The notes beneath the pieces were generated by a model. It made no database searches, was not told the DNA's origin, and saw only the letters and a list, made by a program, of their open reading frames with translations. This document shows positions 53,131-62,569 of a stretch of DNA of 64,000 nt, in pieces (position 1 is the stretch's first letter; each line of letters begins with the position of its first letter). The DNA is taken from the NCBI GenBank assembly GCA_904418995.1, contig CAJFQF010000002.1, positions 1-64,000 of the forward strand, written 5' to 3'. Source of the DNA: Heritagella_A intestinalis (lineage in GTDB: Bacteria > Bacillota > Clostridia > Oscillospirales > Acutalibacteraceae). The translations under genes and the position numbers were made by a program.

Positions 53131-53922
53131 GTGCCTAAAGAAAAAGACCTAACAGGGAGGCGGTTTGGAAGCTTGGTGGTATTGCGCAAAGCGGCCACTC
53201 CGTATATCTCTCCCTCCGGGAAGAAAACAATTCGTTGGGTATGCAAGTGCGAAGCCTGCGGACGAGAAGTAACAATGCTGCGAAACACATTGATTTACGC
53301 AACCTCATGTGGATGCAAAAGGTCGGAAAGCGCAAAGAAGAAAGAGCGAAATCAAAAAGTATGTGTTGTATGCGGCAATAAATTTGATTCGCCACCATCT
53401 GAGCGTAAAAAAACCTGCTCCCCAGAATGTTCTTCTGTTTTACGTGCCAAAATCCAGACGGGGACAAAACATGCCTGGTCTGACGAAGCAAAGAGAAGAT
53501 ATAGCCAAAACACAGCGCACATACAACAAGCTAAGGAGCAAGTAGTAGAAGCAACAAAAAAAGCAGCAAGTTTGCCAGAAGGGCAAAGAGGAGCACAAAA
53601 CCGCGAATGCAAAGTTTGGATACTCAAAGATCCTTTCGGCAATATACATCGCGCTGTTGGTTTGCGACCTTGGGCACGTTCTAACTATGAGTTGTTTGAA
53701 CCTGGCTCTACAGACATTGAGGCTACGGCAAATAGAATTGTATCTGGCCTATATGCTGTTGCTGGCAGTCTTTTTTATAGTTCGCCATCCAGGCAAAAGA
53801 ACCCGACATCAACATATAAGGGCTGGACAGTAATTTCGGTAAGGGACAAAAACGCAAATGAACAGCTGCAAGCTATGATAGAACACGAAAGTACCAAAGC
53901 AAAAGGAGGAACACAAAAATGA
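53131..53922 (+). CDS. Phage protein with two zinc-finger-like motifs
   Basis: 263 residues from GTG 53131; a longer start at TTG 53101 is possible. The N-terminus (DLTGRRFGSLVVLRKA, then CKCEACG and SCGCK ~20 residues apart) is typical of phage proteins that carry HNH or AP2-like domains, but no such domain follows. A second motif (CVVCGNKF...CSPECS) is a likely zinc finger. The rest contains CKVWILKDPFGNIHRAVGL. Function unknown, probably nucleic-acid binding. Overlaps the next gene by 4 nt. Confidence 0.65.
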   Translation: MPKEKDLTGRRFGSLVVLRKAATPYISPSGKKTIRWVCKCEACGREVTMLRNTLIYATSCGCKRSESAKKKERNQKVCVVCGNKFDSPPSERKKTCSPECSSVLRAKIQTGTKHAWSDEAKRRYSQNTAHIQQAKEQVVEATKKAASLPEGQRGAQNRECKVWILKDPFGNIHRAVGLRPWARSNYELFEPGSTDIEATANRIVSGLYAVAGSLFYSSPSRQKNPTSTYKGWTVISVRDKNANEQLQAMIEHESTKAKGGTQK

Positions 53923-54230
53923 CATCAAAAGAAGCATATTCTCTCGGATGGTGCTTTGGGGCAATTTCGAATGTAGCCGAAGACCCATTTATCGGCGGGG
54001 ATAAAACTCTCGCCTGTCAGCGCCCCTATTCTGCATTGGCGAAAATCATTGCAGAAGCGAAACGCAGAGGTATTCTCACCGGGAAGTTGGAACAATCGAT
54101 TGCAGAGCATATACAGAATGTTACGAACTTTCCGGATTTAGACAAAGAGGGGTCGGAACCATATCTTCCCCTTCCACTTCAAGGAGATTGGCAGAGAGGG
54201 TATTTTGCTGGCTTGGCAGAAGAAATTTGA
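53919..54230 (+). CDS. Hypothetical phage protein
   Basis: 103 residues, coupled to the zinc-finger gene by an ATGA overlap and preceded by AAAGGAGG. Helical, with ALAKIIAEAKRRGILTGKLEQSI. No family recognised. A terminator follows at 54284. With its partner it may be a lysogen-expressed accessory pair, opposite in strand to the late genes. Confidence 0.6.
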   Translation: MTSKEAYSLGWCFGAISNVAEDPFIGGDKTLACQRPYSALAKIIAEAKRRGILTGKLEQSIAEHIQNVTNFPDLDKEGSEPYLPLPLQGDWQRGYFAGLAEEI

Positions 54231-54283
54231 GCACCAAACAACCGTTAACCAAAATAAAAATACATTATCCCATCTCAGCAAAA

Positions 54284-54325
54284 AAATAGCCTCACTTGTC
54301 TTTGTGACGTGTGAGGCTATTTCAT
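54284..54325. terminator. Terminator between the accessory pair and the convergent membrane-protein gene
   Basis: AAATAGCCTCAC and GTGAGGCTATTT pair, with A-rich and T-rich flanks; it may work in both directions. Confidence 0.75.
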
Positions 54326-54469
54326 TGTGCTGGCAGGGCGGCACTTCTGCATCTCAAATACCCAGTGGGTGTGTCGGGTGCCATTTCCGACCTCAGCACA
54401 TTTCAAACCTACTACTTATACCCCGCTACAGGTAAGCGGCATCCGTTTTGCGATACATTTTTTAAATTA

Positions 54470-55546
54470 TTAAACTTTGGAGATAGTCTCCAAACAATTT
54501 TTTATTTCTCCACAAAGCACCTGTATATCCTCTTGTATATATATCTTGGGTGCAGCTCCACTATCCAAACAGCAAGCACCATCTGCGCCATTATATTCTT
54601 CGGGCTTACTAATATATGCCTCAGAAAATTGCTCTCCATGCGTTAATCTCTGAGTGTATTCGTTCATATCATTCCGTTTTTTGTCTGGACGAGCTCTTAT
54701 TCGCAAAAGTCTTGATTGTGTAACTTCTAAAGACCAAGGAACTTCTTTCGCTTGTAGAGGATACTCAGTAATCTCTTGATTAGCCTCTAAACGCCCTTTG
54801 ATTTTCTGAAGTTCTGAAGTCAACGCCATTACATTTCGTTGCGTCAGTTGGGATTTAGTGATCCTTGGTTTTACGGGGGAATTAGACTGAGCATCCGTAG
54901 GTAAATCTGTTGTGTCAGATTCTTCCGTCACGCCATCAGACGAACAAGAAGAAATATCAGTAAATTCTACAATATCCGTTTTTTTGGGTGGATGCCCATG
55001 TTTTGCAAGTAATCGCTCTTTTAACTCTCGCTGGCTTGATGGGGTGGATTCAGGTATTAAAGTCTTGGGGTTTGAATGGCTGTTATTTGTAGCCATTTGA
55101 GCTACTGGATAAAATCGCTTTGCTTTACGCCGTTCTCTTTCTTGACTATGAATTAAATGGGGATTTCCGCCGAGCGATGAAGATGCAATTTTGAAATCGC
55201 CAGATAAAATACATCTTTCAATTTCTTCTGCGGTCACATATCCGTCACGAAAATTGGCAACGGCGTCCAACGGAACTCCCCTTGTGACAAACTCGTCGGC
55301 CTTTTGTGCAATATCCAGGGGTGGTTCTGAACTGAGCGATATAGGTTTAGCCTCTGGATCAGAAGGTTTTTCTTGTTGTTTTGGGGGTGTTTTAAAAAAG
55401 CGCACAGCAAACACTAGCATAACAATGAGCAATACAATCGCTAAAATACCCGCAAAAGAACCTGTTTGAACAAGATAACAGATTATCAAAATAATCGCAA
55501 CTAAACCCAGAATAGCCTCCACTATATACACCCCTATATGAATCAA
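54470..55546 (-). CDS. Phage-borne membrane protein of unknown function
   Basis: 358 residues, not recognised. Two membrane helices at the N-terminus (~5-27, ~31-50), then a long polar cytoplasmic part with little order. It includes a predicted SHOCT-like stretch (LDAVANFRDGYVTAEEIERCILSG), Ser/Thr/Pro-rich linkers and a coiled segment (LTSELQKIKGRLEANQE). A/T-rich. It lies downstream of the holin gene at the phage edge, a usual site for cargo genes. Confidence 0.6.
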   Translation of the reverse strand: MIHIGVYIVEAILGLVAIILIICYLVQTGSFAGILAIVLLIVMLVFAVRFFKTPPKQQEKPSDPEAKPISLSSEPPLDIAQKADEFVTRGVPLDAVANFRDGYVTAEEIERCILSGDFKIASSSLGGNPHLIHSQERERRKAKRFYPVAQMATNNSHSNPKTLIPESTPSSQRELKERLLAKHGHPPKKTDIVEFTDISSCSSDGVTEESDTTDLPTDAQSNSPVKPRITKSQLTQRNVMALTSELQKIKGRLEANQEITEYPLQAKEVPWSLEVTQSRLLRIRARPDKKRNDMNEYTQRLTHGEQFSEAYISKPEEYNGADGACCLDSGAAPKIYIQEDIQVLCGEIKNCLETISKV

Positions 55547-55601
55547 TTGATTTTATTATATGGCTGCCCATCAATAAAATCAAGGTAAAGGTGTAACGCC
55601 T

Positions 55602-55859
55602 TTATTCCTTCGGTTCCTGATAAGTCATAGCCTGGTCACTATCCGATCCACCCGCAGTAGTCGGGTCATTCACAACCCCAAAGAGAGCCAGTAGGGTAAA
55701 CACGGTGCCGACAATGCCCAACAACTGTTCCTGCAAAGCGCTCAAGTCCAATCCCAGGCCAAACATGGCGCAAATCTGCTGAATCAAAAGCAGCACCGCA
55801 GGAATCAGCGCCAGCCAAAAAGCTTTATTCTTAAAACGCACAGTCCAGTTAATCTTCAT
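55602..55859 (-). CDS. Phage holin (phage_holin_1 / phi LC3 type)
   Basis: 85 residues from ATG 55859. KINWTVRFKNKAFWLALIPAV at the start and GVVNDPTTAGGSDSDQAMTY at the end are family hallmarks; two membrane helices between. Forms pores that release the amidase at lysis. The start overlaps the upstream gene by 11 nt. Confidence 0.9.
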   Translation of the reverse strand: MKINWTVRFKNKAFWLALIPAVLLLIQQICAMFGLGLDLSALQEQLLGIVGTVFTLLALFGVVNDPTTAGGSDSDQAMTYQEPKE

Positions 55860-56166
55860 GATGATTCCCTCCAATCTCTTCTTGATACTTCTCAACTAAA
55901 AGGCGGTAACGGGCTTTTACGGCTCCATTGCCGCCTTCTTTAATATATTCCTCGCCTGCCTTCAGGCGTTCCTCCATCGGCATTTCTTCGGACATAATCG
56001 TAAGCCTCAGCGTACACAGATAGTCATTGCGCTGATGGGCTTCTACGCGCTCCAATCTCTGAACAATATCTTTCAGCGGCTTTGAGAGCTTCCATACCGT
56101 AGCAAATAGCGCTATGATTACGGAAATATAGCCGCACAAAGTGGCAATGTCCTCAATCCACGACAC
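55849..56166 (-). CDS. Holin-associated membrane protein
   Basis: 105 residues: one N-terminal membrane helix (~10-27), then a charged helical stretch (KDIVQRLERVEAHQRNDY) with likely coiled coil. Position between amidase and holin resembles XhlA/BhlA-type proteins. The exact family is uncertain. Confidence 0.65.
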   Translation of the reverse strand: MSWIEDIATLCGYISVIIALFATVWKLSKPLKDIVQRLERVEAHQRNDYLCTLRLTIMSEEMPMEERLKAGEEYIKEGGNGAVKARYRLLVEKYQEEIGGNHHED

Positions 56167-56177
56167 ACAACCACCTC

Positions 56178-57410
56178 TTACTCAATTTCCAGCTGGAAGC
56201 GATCCACCTGTTTTCCAAAGAGCCCTGCATACCCGTCCTGATTGTTTTTAGTCTCGGTGTCGTACTGCCAGGAGTAGTAGTCGCTGTTCACGGGGCTGAC
56301 GCGGTACTTGGCCTTTTTGTAGGGGCGGATGCTGTCGGGGGTGTAGTAATAGATCTGGATAGCGTCAATGGGCTTACCGTTGCCAGCATAGCCTTTGGCC
56401 GAATCATTAACATTGTATCCGGTGATCCATCCCAGCCAGCCGCCGCCTTTGACATGTACCCGGTATTTGACGCTACCCTTACTCACCTTGATAGCCACAT
56501 CAGTAATAGCATATCCCTTCAATCCGGCGTAGTCACTCAGGTCTTTAACCTCCGGCAGCCAGCGACCCTCGGTAGTGCGCACCCGATAAGTGGCCGTCAC
56601 GACGTCGAAAGAGGCACCGGGGCTGGGTTTGCTGGCGGAGGTGGAGCCGGAAGAGCCGCCCTTGAGCTTGCTGTTTACCAGCGCCTGGATAGCGTCAGGG
56701 TCATAACCGGCGGCCTTGAGCTTGGCCTTGCGATCGTCGCCGTTGCCCCACTTGCCAGCGATTACTTCGTCCGCAATTTCGGCGTTGGACTTTTTCCCGG
56801 AGGGGGCGGACTCAGAAGAGCCGGAAGATGCGGAGCCGCCGGAAAGAGCCTTTTGCACATCTGCCCGGAAGTCATCCATATTCTTGCCGTGCTTGGGGAA
56901 CCAGTGCAGCACGTCCCCATGGTTGGAAGCGATACCCCGGTCGTGGCCCTCGCTGTGGCAGATGACGTCCTCTGCCGTCAGGCCGTATTCCTTGCACAGA
57001 TAGGCGCAAAGTTCCACGGCCTCCTGGTATACGGCGGAGAAGTAGTCGGCGTCCGTCAGATCATCCTCGCAAATCTCGAAAGAGATGTGGGTATCGTTGC
57101 CGGAGCCTTTGGAACCGGAGCCGCAGTGCCAGCCGCGATGGTCCCAAGGCAGCACCTGATAGGTGGCAATAGAGCCGTCTGCCAGTTTGCCAATAAAGGC
57201 GTGGGGGCACACCTCCCGCCCGTCGGGCTTGTCCTGGTTCCAGTGGTTGCCGTACTGATTTTTTCCCAGTAGGCCATCATCCGGGCCGACATAGCGCTTG
57301 AGGTTGGGGTTGTTGGCCCCGGTGCTATGTACCATGATGCCCTTTGGGGTAATCTTGCGGCCTGCCTTGTAGCAGGCGTTTTCCGTAAAAATGAGCTTAT
57401 GCAGATTCAT
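56178..57410 (-). CDS. N-acetylmuramoyl-L-alanine amidase (endolysin)
   Basis: 410 residues from ATG 57410 (GGAGGG upstream). Amidase_2 domain (~1-190) with zinc-site His28 in MVHSTG, and WHCGSGSKGSGNDTHISFE, HSEGHDRG. Then a Ser/Gly linker, a CW_7-type repeat (IADEVIAGKWGNGDDRKAKL, ~206-245), a second linker and a C-terminal beta-rich binding domain. It cleaves the amide between MurNAc and the peptide during lysis. Confidence 0.92.
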   Translation of the reverse strand: MNLHKLIFTENACYKAGRKITPKGIMVHSTGANNPNLKRYVGPDDGLLGKNQYGNHWNQDKPDGREVCPHAFIGKLADGSIATYQVLPWDHRGWHCGSGSKGSGNDTHISFEICEDDLTDADYFSAVYQEAVELCAYLCKEYGLTAEDVICHSEGHDRGIASNHGDVLHWFPKHGKNMDDFRADVQKALSGGSASSGSSESAPSGKKSNAEIADEVIAGKWGNGDDRKAKLKAAGYDPDAIQALVNSKLKGGSSGSTSASKPSPGASFDVVTATYRVRTTEGRWLPEVKDLSDYAGLKGYAITDVAIKVSKGSVKYRVHVKGGGWLGWITGYNVNDSAKGYAGNGKPIDAIQIYYYTPDSIRPYKKAKYRVSPVNSDYYSWQYDTETKNNQDGYAGLFGKQVDRFQLEIE

Positions 57411-57412
57411 AG

Positions 57413-58084
57413 TCATCCCTCCTGTTTTTCCCACGCCTGCGGATAGTCCGTAGGCGAAAAGTTGGTATCGCTGATGCACTTATACAGCGCACCATCCGTC
57501 CAGATCATGTACTCCCCGGCCTTGTAGATGTCCGTGGCGTTGGTGGGAGCTGCCCAGGACATAGCCGTTTCCGGCGTTGTGCCGTGGAGAGGCCGGTTAA
57601 ACGTCCGCCACGCCGAAGAGCCAGGGTAGATATCCGGATAGACGGCGGTATCATAGGCGGCAAAACACTCCCAGACCTGCCCAATGGCAGTGTAGATATC
57701 GTCCACCTCGTGCTTGCCCTCTGCCCACTCCGGCCAGAGCCCCGCCACGGCGATCCGCTGGTTGTCGGTTTGGAGGTCAGCTGTCTTGAGCAGTTCTTTG
57801 CCCAGAGCTGCCAGTGAGTCCGTAGCGCTGGGAATGTACTTGGATTGCAGATAGGTGTTTTCCCCAGCATCCAGCATGGCCTGGGCGTCGTCGCAGGGGG
57901 TGGTGGTGTCTGGCAGCGTTATGCCGTCAATCCACTCATGCTCCGGGGGAATTTCCACCGGTTCCACTTCTCCTCCCGTAAAATCCGCGATTGCCTGGGC
58001 GGACTTCTCATCTACAAAATATGCGTCTTCCACCTTGTACCGGCAGAGGCGCACTGTCATACCTTCCATTGCGATTTGTGTCAT
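57413..58084 (-). CDS. Phage protein with carbohydrate-binding-like C-terminus
   Basis: 223 residues. The C-terminal ~75 residues (FNRPLHGTTPETAMSW, YKAGEYMIWTDGALYKC, YPQAWEKQ) look like a CBM5/12-type chitin-binding fold. The N-terminal half is helical (DDAQAMLDAGENTYLQSKYI). Lies in the tail-fibre region before the amidase; a host-binding or fibre-tip role is likely. Confidence 0.65.
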   Translation of the reverse strand: MTQIAMEGMTVRLCRYKVEDAYFVDEKSAQAIADFTGGEVEPVEIPPEHEWIDGITLPDTTTPCDDAQAMLDAGENTYLQSKYIPSATDSLAALGKELLKTADLQTDNQRIAVAGLWPEWAEGKHEVDDIYTAIGQVWECFAAYDTAVYPDIYPGSSAWRTFNRPLHGTTPETAMSWAAPTNATDIYKAGEYMIWTDGALYKCISDTNFSPTDYPQAWEKQEG

Positions 58085-58094
58085 GATGTCCTCC

Positions 58095-59216
58095 TTAATA
58101 AGAGTTGTTGTCGATCAATACACGGCTACCCATGGTAGTGATTTGTTTGCCTGGGGTGATATTGCTGGTGATGACGTTGCGCTCGCCTGCAATCGCTATA
58201 GGGTGACCGCTGGGAGTTTGGATGGTATCGTCCAGCGCCACATAGTTGCCAGTCACGTTAATGTATTGGCAGTACTGGCTTTGTGTATAAATCCCATATG
58301 AACTGTAGTTCAATACAATATTGTTTATAATGTTGTATCCAACTACAGTCCCGTTTACCATAATCCCGTTGTTAACAGTATTAAAGTAGTTATTGGAAAT
58401 CGTTACCCGGTTGCTGTTGAGGCAGTTAATGCCGGTATAAGCGTTGCGTACATAGCACTCATCGATAACAACATCATCCCCGGAAATCGCCAGCCACGGT
58501 TGTGTCCCGCCGGAATCCCCCGTGCGGCTGCACCGGTATACCCTTGCACCGCTATGAGTGTTGGCCGTGCCGCCGATCTGCGCAATCGTGAAATCGGCAC
58601 CCAGTAATAGGGCATCGGTTCCAGTAATGGTCATGCTGGGAACGGAAGCATTTGTAAATTTGCAATTTTTGAGTTGGAATCCAGATCCAGACACAACGAC
58701 CGTCGCCTGTCCGCTGGTTCGGGAATCCTGAATTACAAAGCCTTGAAGCGTCACGTTTTCACCAGTAACGGAAATCATAGAGGCGCTGCTTTGGTTGGCC
58801 AGAATGGACGCCCGATGATTCCCCGCCAGCGTGATATTGTCGCCGGAAATGGTCAGAGTGCTGGTGAGCACATAAGTGCCATCCAAAAAGTACACCACCC
58901 CACCCTCTTCTGGCAGGGCCGCAATCGCCTGGCTGATGGTGGTTTGGTCCGCGGTGCCGTCACAAAGATAATCACAGTCATCCTCAGTCCAGCCTGCTGT
59001 GCTGGTGCCAACGACTACCCGATAGGTGCGGGGGCTTCCGCCCCCAGAAGGCCGCCCGGCCAGTTCTTCCAAAGCGTCCTGCACATTGGTGGAACCCAAT
59101 CCAGAATCACCAGGCGTAAAAGAGACATTGACAGCTGATGCGTTTACTGTGTTGTCTCTGACTTTGCCAATCGCATCATCGATCTGCTGGCCTGTCCATT
59201 GGCTGTTGTAAGGCAT
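58095..59216 (-). CDS. Tail protein with right-handed beta-helix
   Basis: 373 residues. After an N-terminal attachment part (MPYNSQWTGQQIDDAIGKV), the body (~90-373) is a parallel beta-helix with repeated short turns (ITLAGNHRAS, VTLQGFVIQD, FQLKNCKFTN, VTISNNYFN). No pectate-lyase active site can be named. It is a probable receptor-binding or surface-glycan protein. Confidence 0.78.
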   Translation of the reverse strand: MPYNSQWTGQQIDDAIGKVRDNTVNASAVNVSFTPGDSGLGSTNVQDALEELAGRPSGGGSPRTYRVVVGTSTAGWTEDDCDYLCDGTADQTTISQAIAALPEEGGVVYFLDGTYVLTSTLTISGDNITLAGNHRASILANQSSASMISVTGENVTLQGFVIQDSRTSGQATVVVSGSGFQLKNCKFTNASVPSMTITGTDALLLGADFTIAQIGGTANTHSGARVYRCSRTGDSGGTQPWLAISGDDVVIDECYVRNAYTGINCLNSNRVTISNNYFNTVNNGIMVNGTVVGYNIINNIVLNYSSYGIYTQSQYCQYINVTGNYVALDDTIQTPSGHPIAIAGERNVITSNITPGKQITTMGSRVLIDNNSY

Positions 59217-59220
59217 ACTC

Positions 59221-59595
59221 TCACCCCCTCATGCATAAAAACTCTTCTCCATCTGCTGTAGTCAGCCCATCACTGCCAGACGGGATAAAAGCGTAGTTGT
59301 CATTCCATGCGCCGCCCTCGCTTTGAGCAAACAAGGAAATTCTGTACTCACCATCCCCCTGCACCAGATAGTCATCATAAATCTCAAACGTTCGCTCAGT
59401 TCCTGAAGGGGTAAAAGAAAAGGACGCCACAAGAGCGCCCTTTCCCACACCGTATTCCTCTCCAACGCGGGTAGCGCGGCACTCGAACGCCTGATAGGCA
59501 ATATCAGACGAGAATGTCACGCTAATGCTGTCGAACCCCGTTTCATCGGAAATCTTGTTGGAACTATGCTCGAACGTCAACTGCGGGGCGGGCAT
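59221..59595 (-). CDS. Phage tail-region protein, hypothetical
   Basis: 124 residues, all-beta pattern (AYQAFECRATRVGEEYGVGKG, FEIYDDYLVQGDGEYRISL). The stop is 4 nt before the beta-helix gene start and the start abuts the next gene's stop, so it is part of the tail operon. Function unknown. Confidence 0.68.
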   Translation of the reverse strand: MPAPQLTFEHSSNKISDETGFDSISVTFSSDIAYQAFECRATRVGEEYGVGKGALVASFSFTPSGTERTFEIYDDYLVQGDGEYRISLFAQSEGGAWNDNYAFIPSGSDGLTTADGEEFLCMRG

Positions 59596-60257
59596 TATGC
59601 CACGCTCCAGGTGCCAGCCGCCGTGCGGACAAACACCTTGATGATCTTAACGCCATCACCACCAGAAACGGTCTCCAAGTCGGTGCCGTTAATCATCACC
59701 TGAATGGGGGTAGATGCTTCATAATCACCATCGCTGCCAGAGGTGTTGGTAGAACCAGCAGTGGTGGGAATCACCTGACCGGCTTCCTGCGTAGAGCTGT
59801 TCTGAGGCACCACACAGACCTTGTACTCCTCAAATGCCACGTCAGCAGAGAAGGAGAAGCGGCTCTCGTTGAAGGTGGCAACCTTAGAAATCTTAGACTT
59901 ATCCGGCCCAGTAATGGTCACGCTGGGAACCTTAGTATCCAGAATAATGGTGTCCGTTACGGCGGAAGTCTCGTTACCTACATCGTCTCGTACTTTCACG
60001 TATACTGTTTTTTGACCATCACCAGAAATTAAGGTGATGGACTTAGAGGGGGTATATGTTTCCCAACTTGCGTCATCTTCGTTTTCAGCGCTGTTGATGC
60101 CCCAAATTTTCATCTGGTATCCAGTAGTAGGGGAGTCCTCTACTTCCACAGAGAGCGTTACCGTAGCAGACGTAGTATATTCTGCGCTGTCATTAAGGCT
60201 AACCGTTAACCCGGTTGGGGCCAGAGTATCCAATGTTAAGTTAAAAAAGCTTGCCAT
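59595..60257 (-). CDS. Ig-like domain phage tail-fibre protein
   Basis: 220 residues with Ig-like repeats: TVTLSVEVEDSPTTGYQMKIWG, then GDGQKTVYVKVRDDVGNET (~75-95), a typical FN3/Ig_7-like phage pattern. The C-terminal half is a second beta domain. Probably part of the fibre or baseplate decoration. The ATG overlaps the stop of the small gene upstream (TAATG). Confidence 0.75.
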   Translation of the reverse strand: MASFFNLTLDTLAPTGLTVSLNDSAEYTTSATVTLSVEVEDSPTTGYQMKIWGINSAENEDDASWETYTPSKSITLISGDGQKTVYVKVRDDVGNETSAVTDTIILDTKVPSVTITGPDKSKISKVATFNESRFSFSADVAFEEYKVCVVPQNSSTQEAGQVIPTTAGSTNTSGSDGDYEASTPIQVMINGTDLETVSGGDGVKIIKVFVRTAAGTWSVA

Positions 60258-60406
60258 TACGCATCATTCTCCTTTGTGTTCAGTTCGATATAAATGTATC
60301 CTCCAGACCGTTCGTAAATCGGATTCCCACCCGACATGACGGTCTTAATCCCCATGTCGCCAACAAAAATTTCAGAGATGGGGGTATTCCCCTGATTTAT
60401 GTCCAT
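60257..60406 (-). CDS. Small phage protein, 49 residues
   Basis: Starts at ATG 60406 with GAGAGGATGAG upstream and stops with a TAA overlapping the next ATG. It includes SEIFVGDMGIKTVMSGG and IYERSGGYIYIELN. It fills the gap between two tail genes and is in the same translational chain, so it is a real gene; similar small tail-region proteins are common. Confidence 0.7.
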   Translation of the reverse strand: MDINQGNTPISEIFVGDMGIKTVMSGGNPIYERSGGYIYIELNTKENDA

Positions 60407-60410
60407 AAAC

Positions 60411-60767
60411 TCATCCTCTCAAGAAATATAAAATCCGAGTGTTGTTGCGATCGCTTTCGGGCAAGACCTCATAATCGGTTCTGTCCATTACCCGAATCGT
60501 ATCGACATCGGGAGAAGAAATCCCTCCGCTACCGCCATCAAATCCAATCAGACCGTTAAATCCAACCAGATACAAAGAAACCGTCTGGGTTGACTCGTCC
60601 ACGACTGTGACAGGCTGGCCCACGACGGCTGTAGGATTGTTGACGGCATATTCCTGCGCGTCTTCATAACTGTAAAAGACAGAGCTGGCATCCAGGGGGA
60701 AATTGCCCTGGCGCTTAATGGACAGAGGGAATTCCATAAAGCTGTAGTTCTTATTGACTTGCGCCAT
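60411..60767 (-). CDS. Phage tail-region protein, hypothetical
   Basis: 118 residues: MAQVNKNYSFMEFPLSIKRQ at the start, a SYEDAQEYA segment, and VMDRTDYEVLPESDRNNTRIL at the end. A short all-beta protein related in layout to other tail-fibre accessory proteins. No function assigned. Confidence 0.7.
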   Translation of the reverse strand: MAQVNKNYSFMEFPLSIKRQGNFPLDASSVFYSYEDAQEYAVNNPTAVVGQPVTVVDESTQTVSLYLVGFNGLIGFDGGSGGISSPDVDTIRVMDRTDYEVLPESDRNNTRILYFLRG

Positions 60768-60784
60768 GTTTTCTCATTCCCCCT

Positions 60785-62569
60785 TTAGTCCAAAGTAACT
60801 TTCAACGTAGCCGGATTCTCGTATGGGAGTGCTGGCTCAAATGTCCACACATTATAAGCCAGAGGGTGATACCCATTAGCACCGGCCACATCCACAGAGG
60901 TTTTTGTAAAAGTGCTGGTCACATCTGCATTCAAAGCAGTCTCATTGATTACTCGCGTCACACCTACCGCCGTTCCAATACAAGCAATGCAAACACGCAC
61001 TGCACCTGCCGGGACATTCAAAGTCAGTGTGGTGGCCCCGTAAGCTTTGCCGCTTCCAGTCAGGCTCCGAATATAATCACTGTTGATTGGCGGCTTGCCC
61101 GTTGTAGCTCCATAAAAATACTGCCGAAAACTTGTGTAAGCGGAAGTGTTTTGGGACTTGCTCCCCGCCTGAATCTGGACGGGAGGATTCGATTCGTCTC
61201 CCAGATTATCCAAGGCAACGACACCGGCGCTGTGTTTTACAGTTACCGTATAGCGCAGGCTGGAGACTGTGTTAGTCTCTCCGCCATCACCGATTACAAA
61301 GCCTGCTCCGCCATTATCATCGGTTCCGCTATTGCTTGCAGCGATCCCCGTTTGACTCATAGAAGAGGGGACGGCAACCCGATCTACCTGATATGATTCA
61401 GCGGTTACCCCGGTAGCTGGGCCATAAGTGTAGGAACCCGGATTCAATCTGGCCGTTCCAAAACTTACGGACGCCAATGTTGTACCGGCTTCCACGGCTT
61501 TAGCCCCACTCAGTGCGAATCCTGTTACAGATGGCTGAGCGGTAATGGAGGGCTGCAAGCGTTTGGAAAGAATCTCCACAAAGGCTTCCAAGACAGATTT
61601 ACCCTTGACTGCAAACACAGAAGTGCCGTTAGCCGATTTTGTGAGGTTGCCAAACTGTGTGTAGTTTCCCGCCAATGTAATATCCTGTGAGAAGATCACG
61701 TTGTCCGCATCAAGAGATTCCGCTCTTTCTCCTGGGTCTCCCTTTGGAATCACAAAATCAAAAACAGCGGCATTTTCTGTACCGCTGTTCGTCACTTCTG
61801 CCGGAGTTCCCGGCTCACCAGTTGTTACAGTTCCAACCTGAATTGTGGCCGCCTGGCCTGGATCTCCCTTATCGCCATCCTTGCCCGAAGGCCCCATAAT
61901 ATTAACGGGTTCTGGGTTCGGCAAGTCCTTATCGTTTGTCCAACTAATGATCCCGTCCTCAGAGACATCAGGAACAAAGGTAGCGCCATTTTCGCCGGAA
62001 CCTCCACCCCCTGTTGGGTCTTTCCATTCCATGTCCCTGTCTGCGTCCGATTTTTTAGTAAGGACTTGTCCGGCAGTGCCTCCAAGAGGAACGACATTCT
62101 TAGCCTCTTCAGCAGATTGCGCCGCACTGTCCGCTGCTTCCTGTGCTTCTTTCACCAGCTCGTCAAGCGTCTTGAATTCGTCGGTACTGTCGATTTCCCC
62201 TTGTGCAACAGGATTCTCAACGACATTTAAAATACAGGGAAAGGAGTAGATGGCGTTTTCACCATCAATTACCTCAACGACAAAGGGATGCTCACCCACT
62301 ACCACGCACATTTGCTGTGTCACTTGAAACAAAGCAAGATTTCCCTGCAAAACAGAAGAGGGATTTAATACAACCTTTCCATCGCTTTTTTCCATGCGTA
62401 AATTGACGCTAAAGCCCTCAGGAATAGGCCAAATCCTGCGATTGTCAAAAAAAGAGACAGCCATAAACCGAACATTGCTGTCATACTGCATCACATCAAT
62501 TTTTTCAGGAGAGTGGGGCGCAGATTGGAAATCGCAGGGGATGTGCCGAATTACATCATACTTCTCCAT
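60785..62569 (-). CDS. Baseplate/tail-fibre protein with collagen-like stretch
   Basis: 594 residues. N-terminus (~1-130) is a BppU-like baseplate domain, followed by a helical linker (LDELVKEAQEAADSAAQSAEE), a collagen-like Gly-x-y stretch (GPSGKDGDKGDPGQ, ~230-243), and a large C-terminal beta domain rich in Ser/Thr/Gly (SVSFGTARLNPGSYTYGPATG). Typical trimeric fibre build. It overlaps the next gene by 14 nt. Confidence 0.8.
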   Translation of the reverse strand: MEKYDVIRHIPCDFQSAPHSPEKIDVMQYDSNVRFMAVSFFDNRRIWPIPEGFSVNLRMEKSDGKVVLNPSSVLQGNLALFQVTQQMCVVVGEHPFVVEVIDGENAIYSFPCILNVVENPVAQGEIDSTDEFKTLDELVKEAQEAADSAAQSAEEAKNVVPLGGTAGQVLTKKSDADRDMEWKDPTGGGGSGENGATFVPDVSEDGIISWTNDKDLPNPEPVNIMGPSGKDGDKGDPGQAATIQVGTVTTGEPGTPAEVTNSGTENAAVFDFVIPKGDPGERAESLDADNVIFSQDITLAGNYTQFGNLTKSANGTSVFAVKGKSVLEAFVEILSKRLQPSITAQPSVTGFALSGAKAVEAGTTLASVSFGTARLNPGSYTYGPATGVTAESYQVDRVAVPSSMSQTGIAASNSGTDDNGGAGFVIGDGGETNTVSSLRYTVTVKHSAGVVALDNLGDESNPPVQIQAGSKSQNTSAYTSFRQYFYGATTGKPPINSDYIRSLTGSGKAYGATTLTLNVPAGAVRVCIACIGTAVGVTRVINETALNADVTSTFTKTSVDVAGANGYHPLAYNVWTFEPALPYENPATLKVTLD

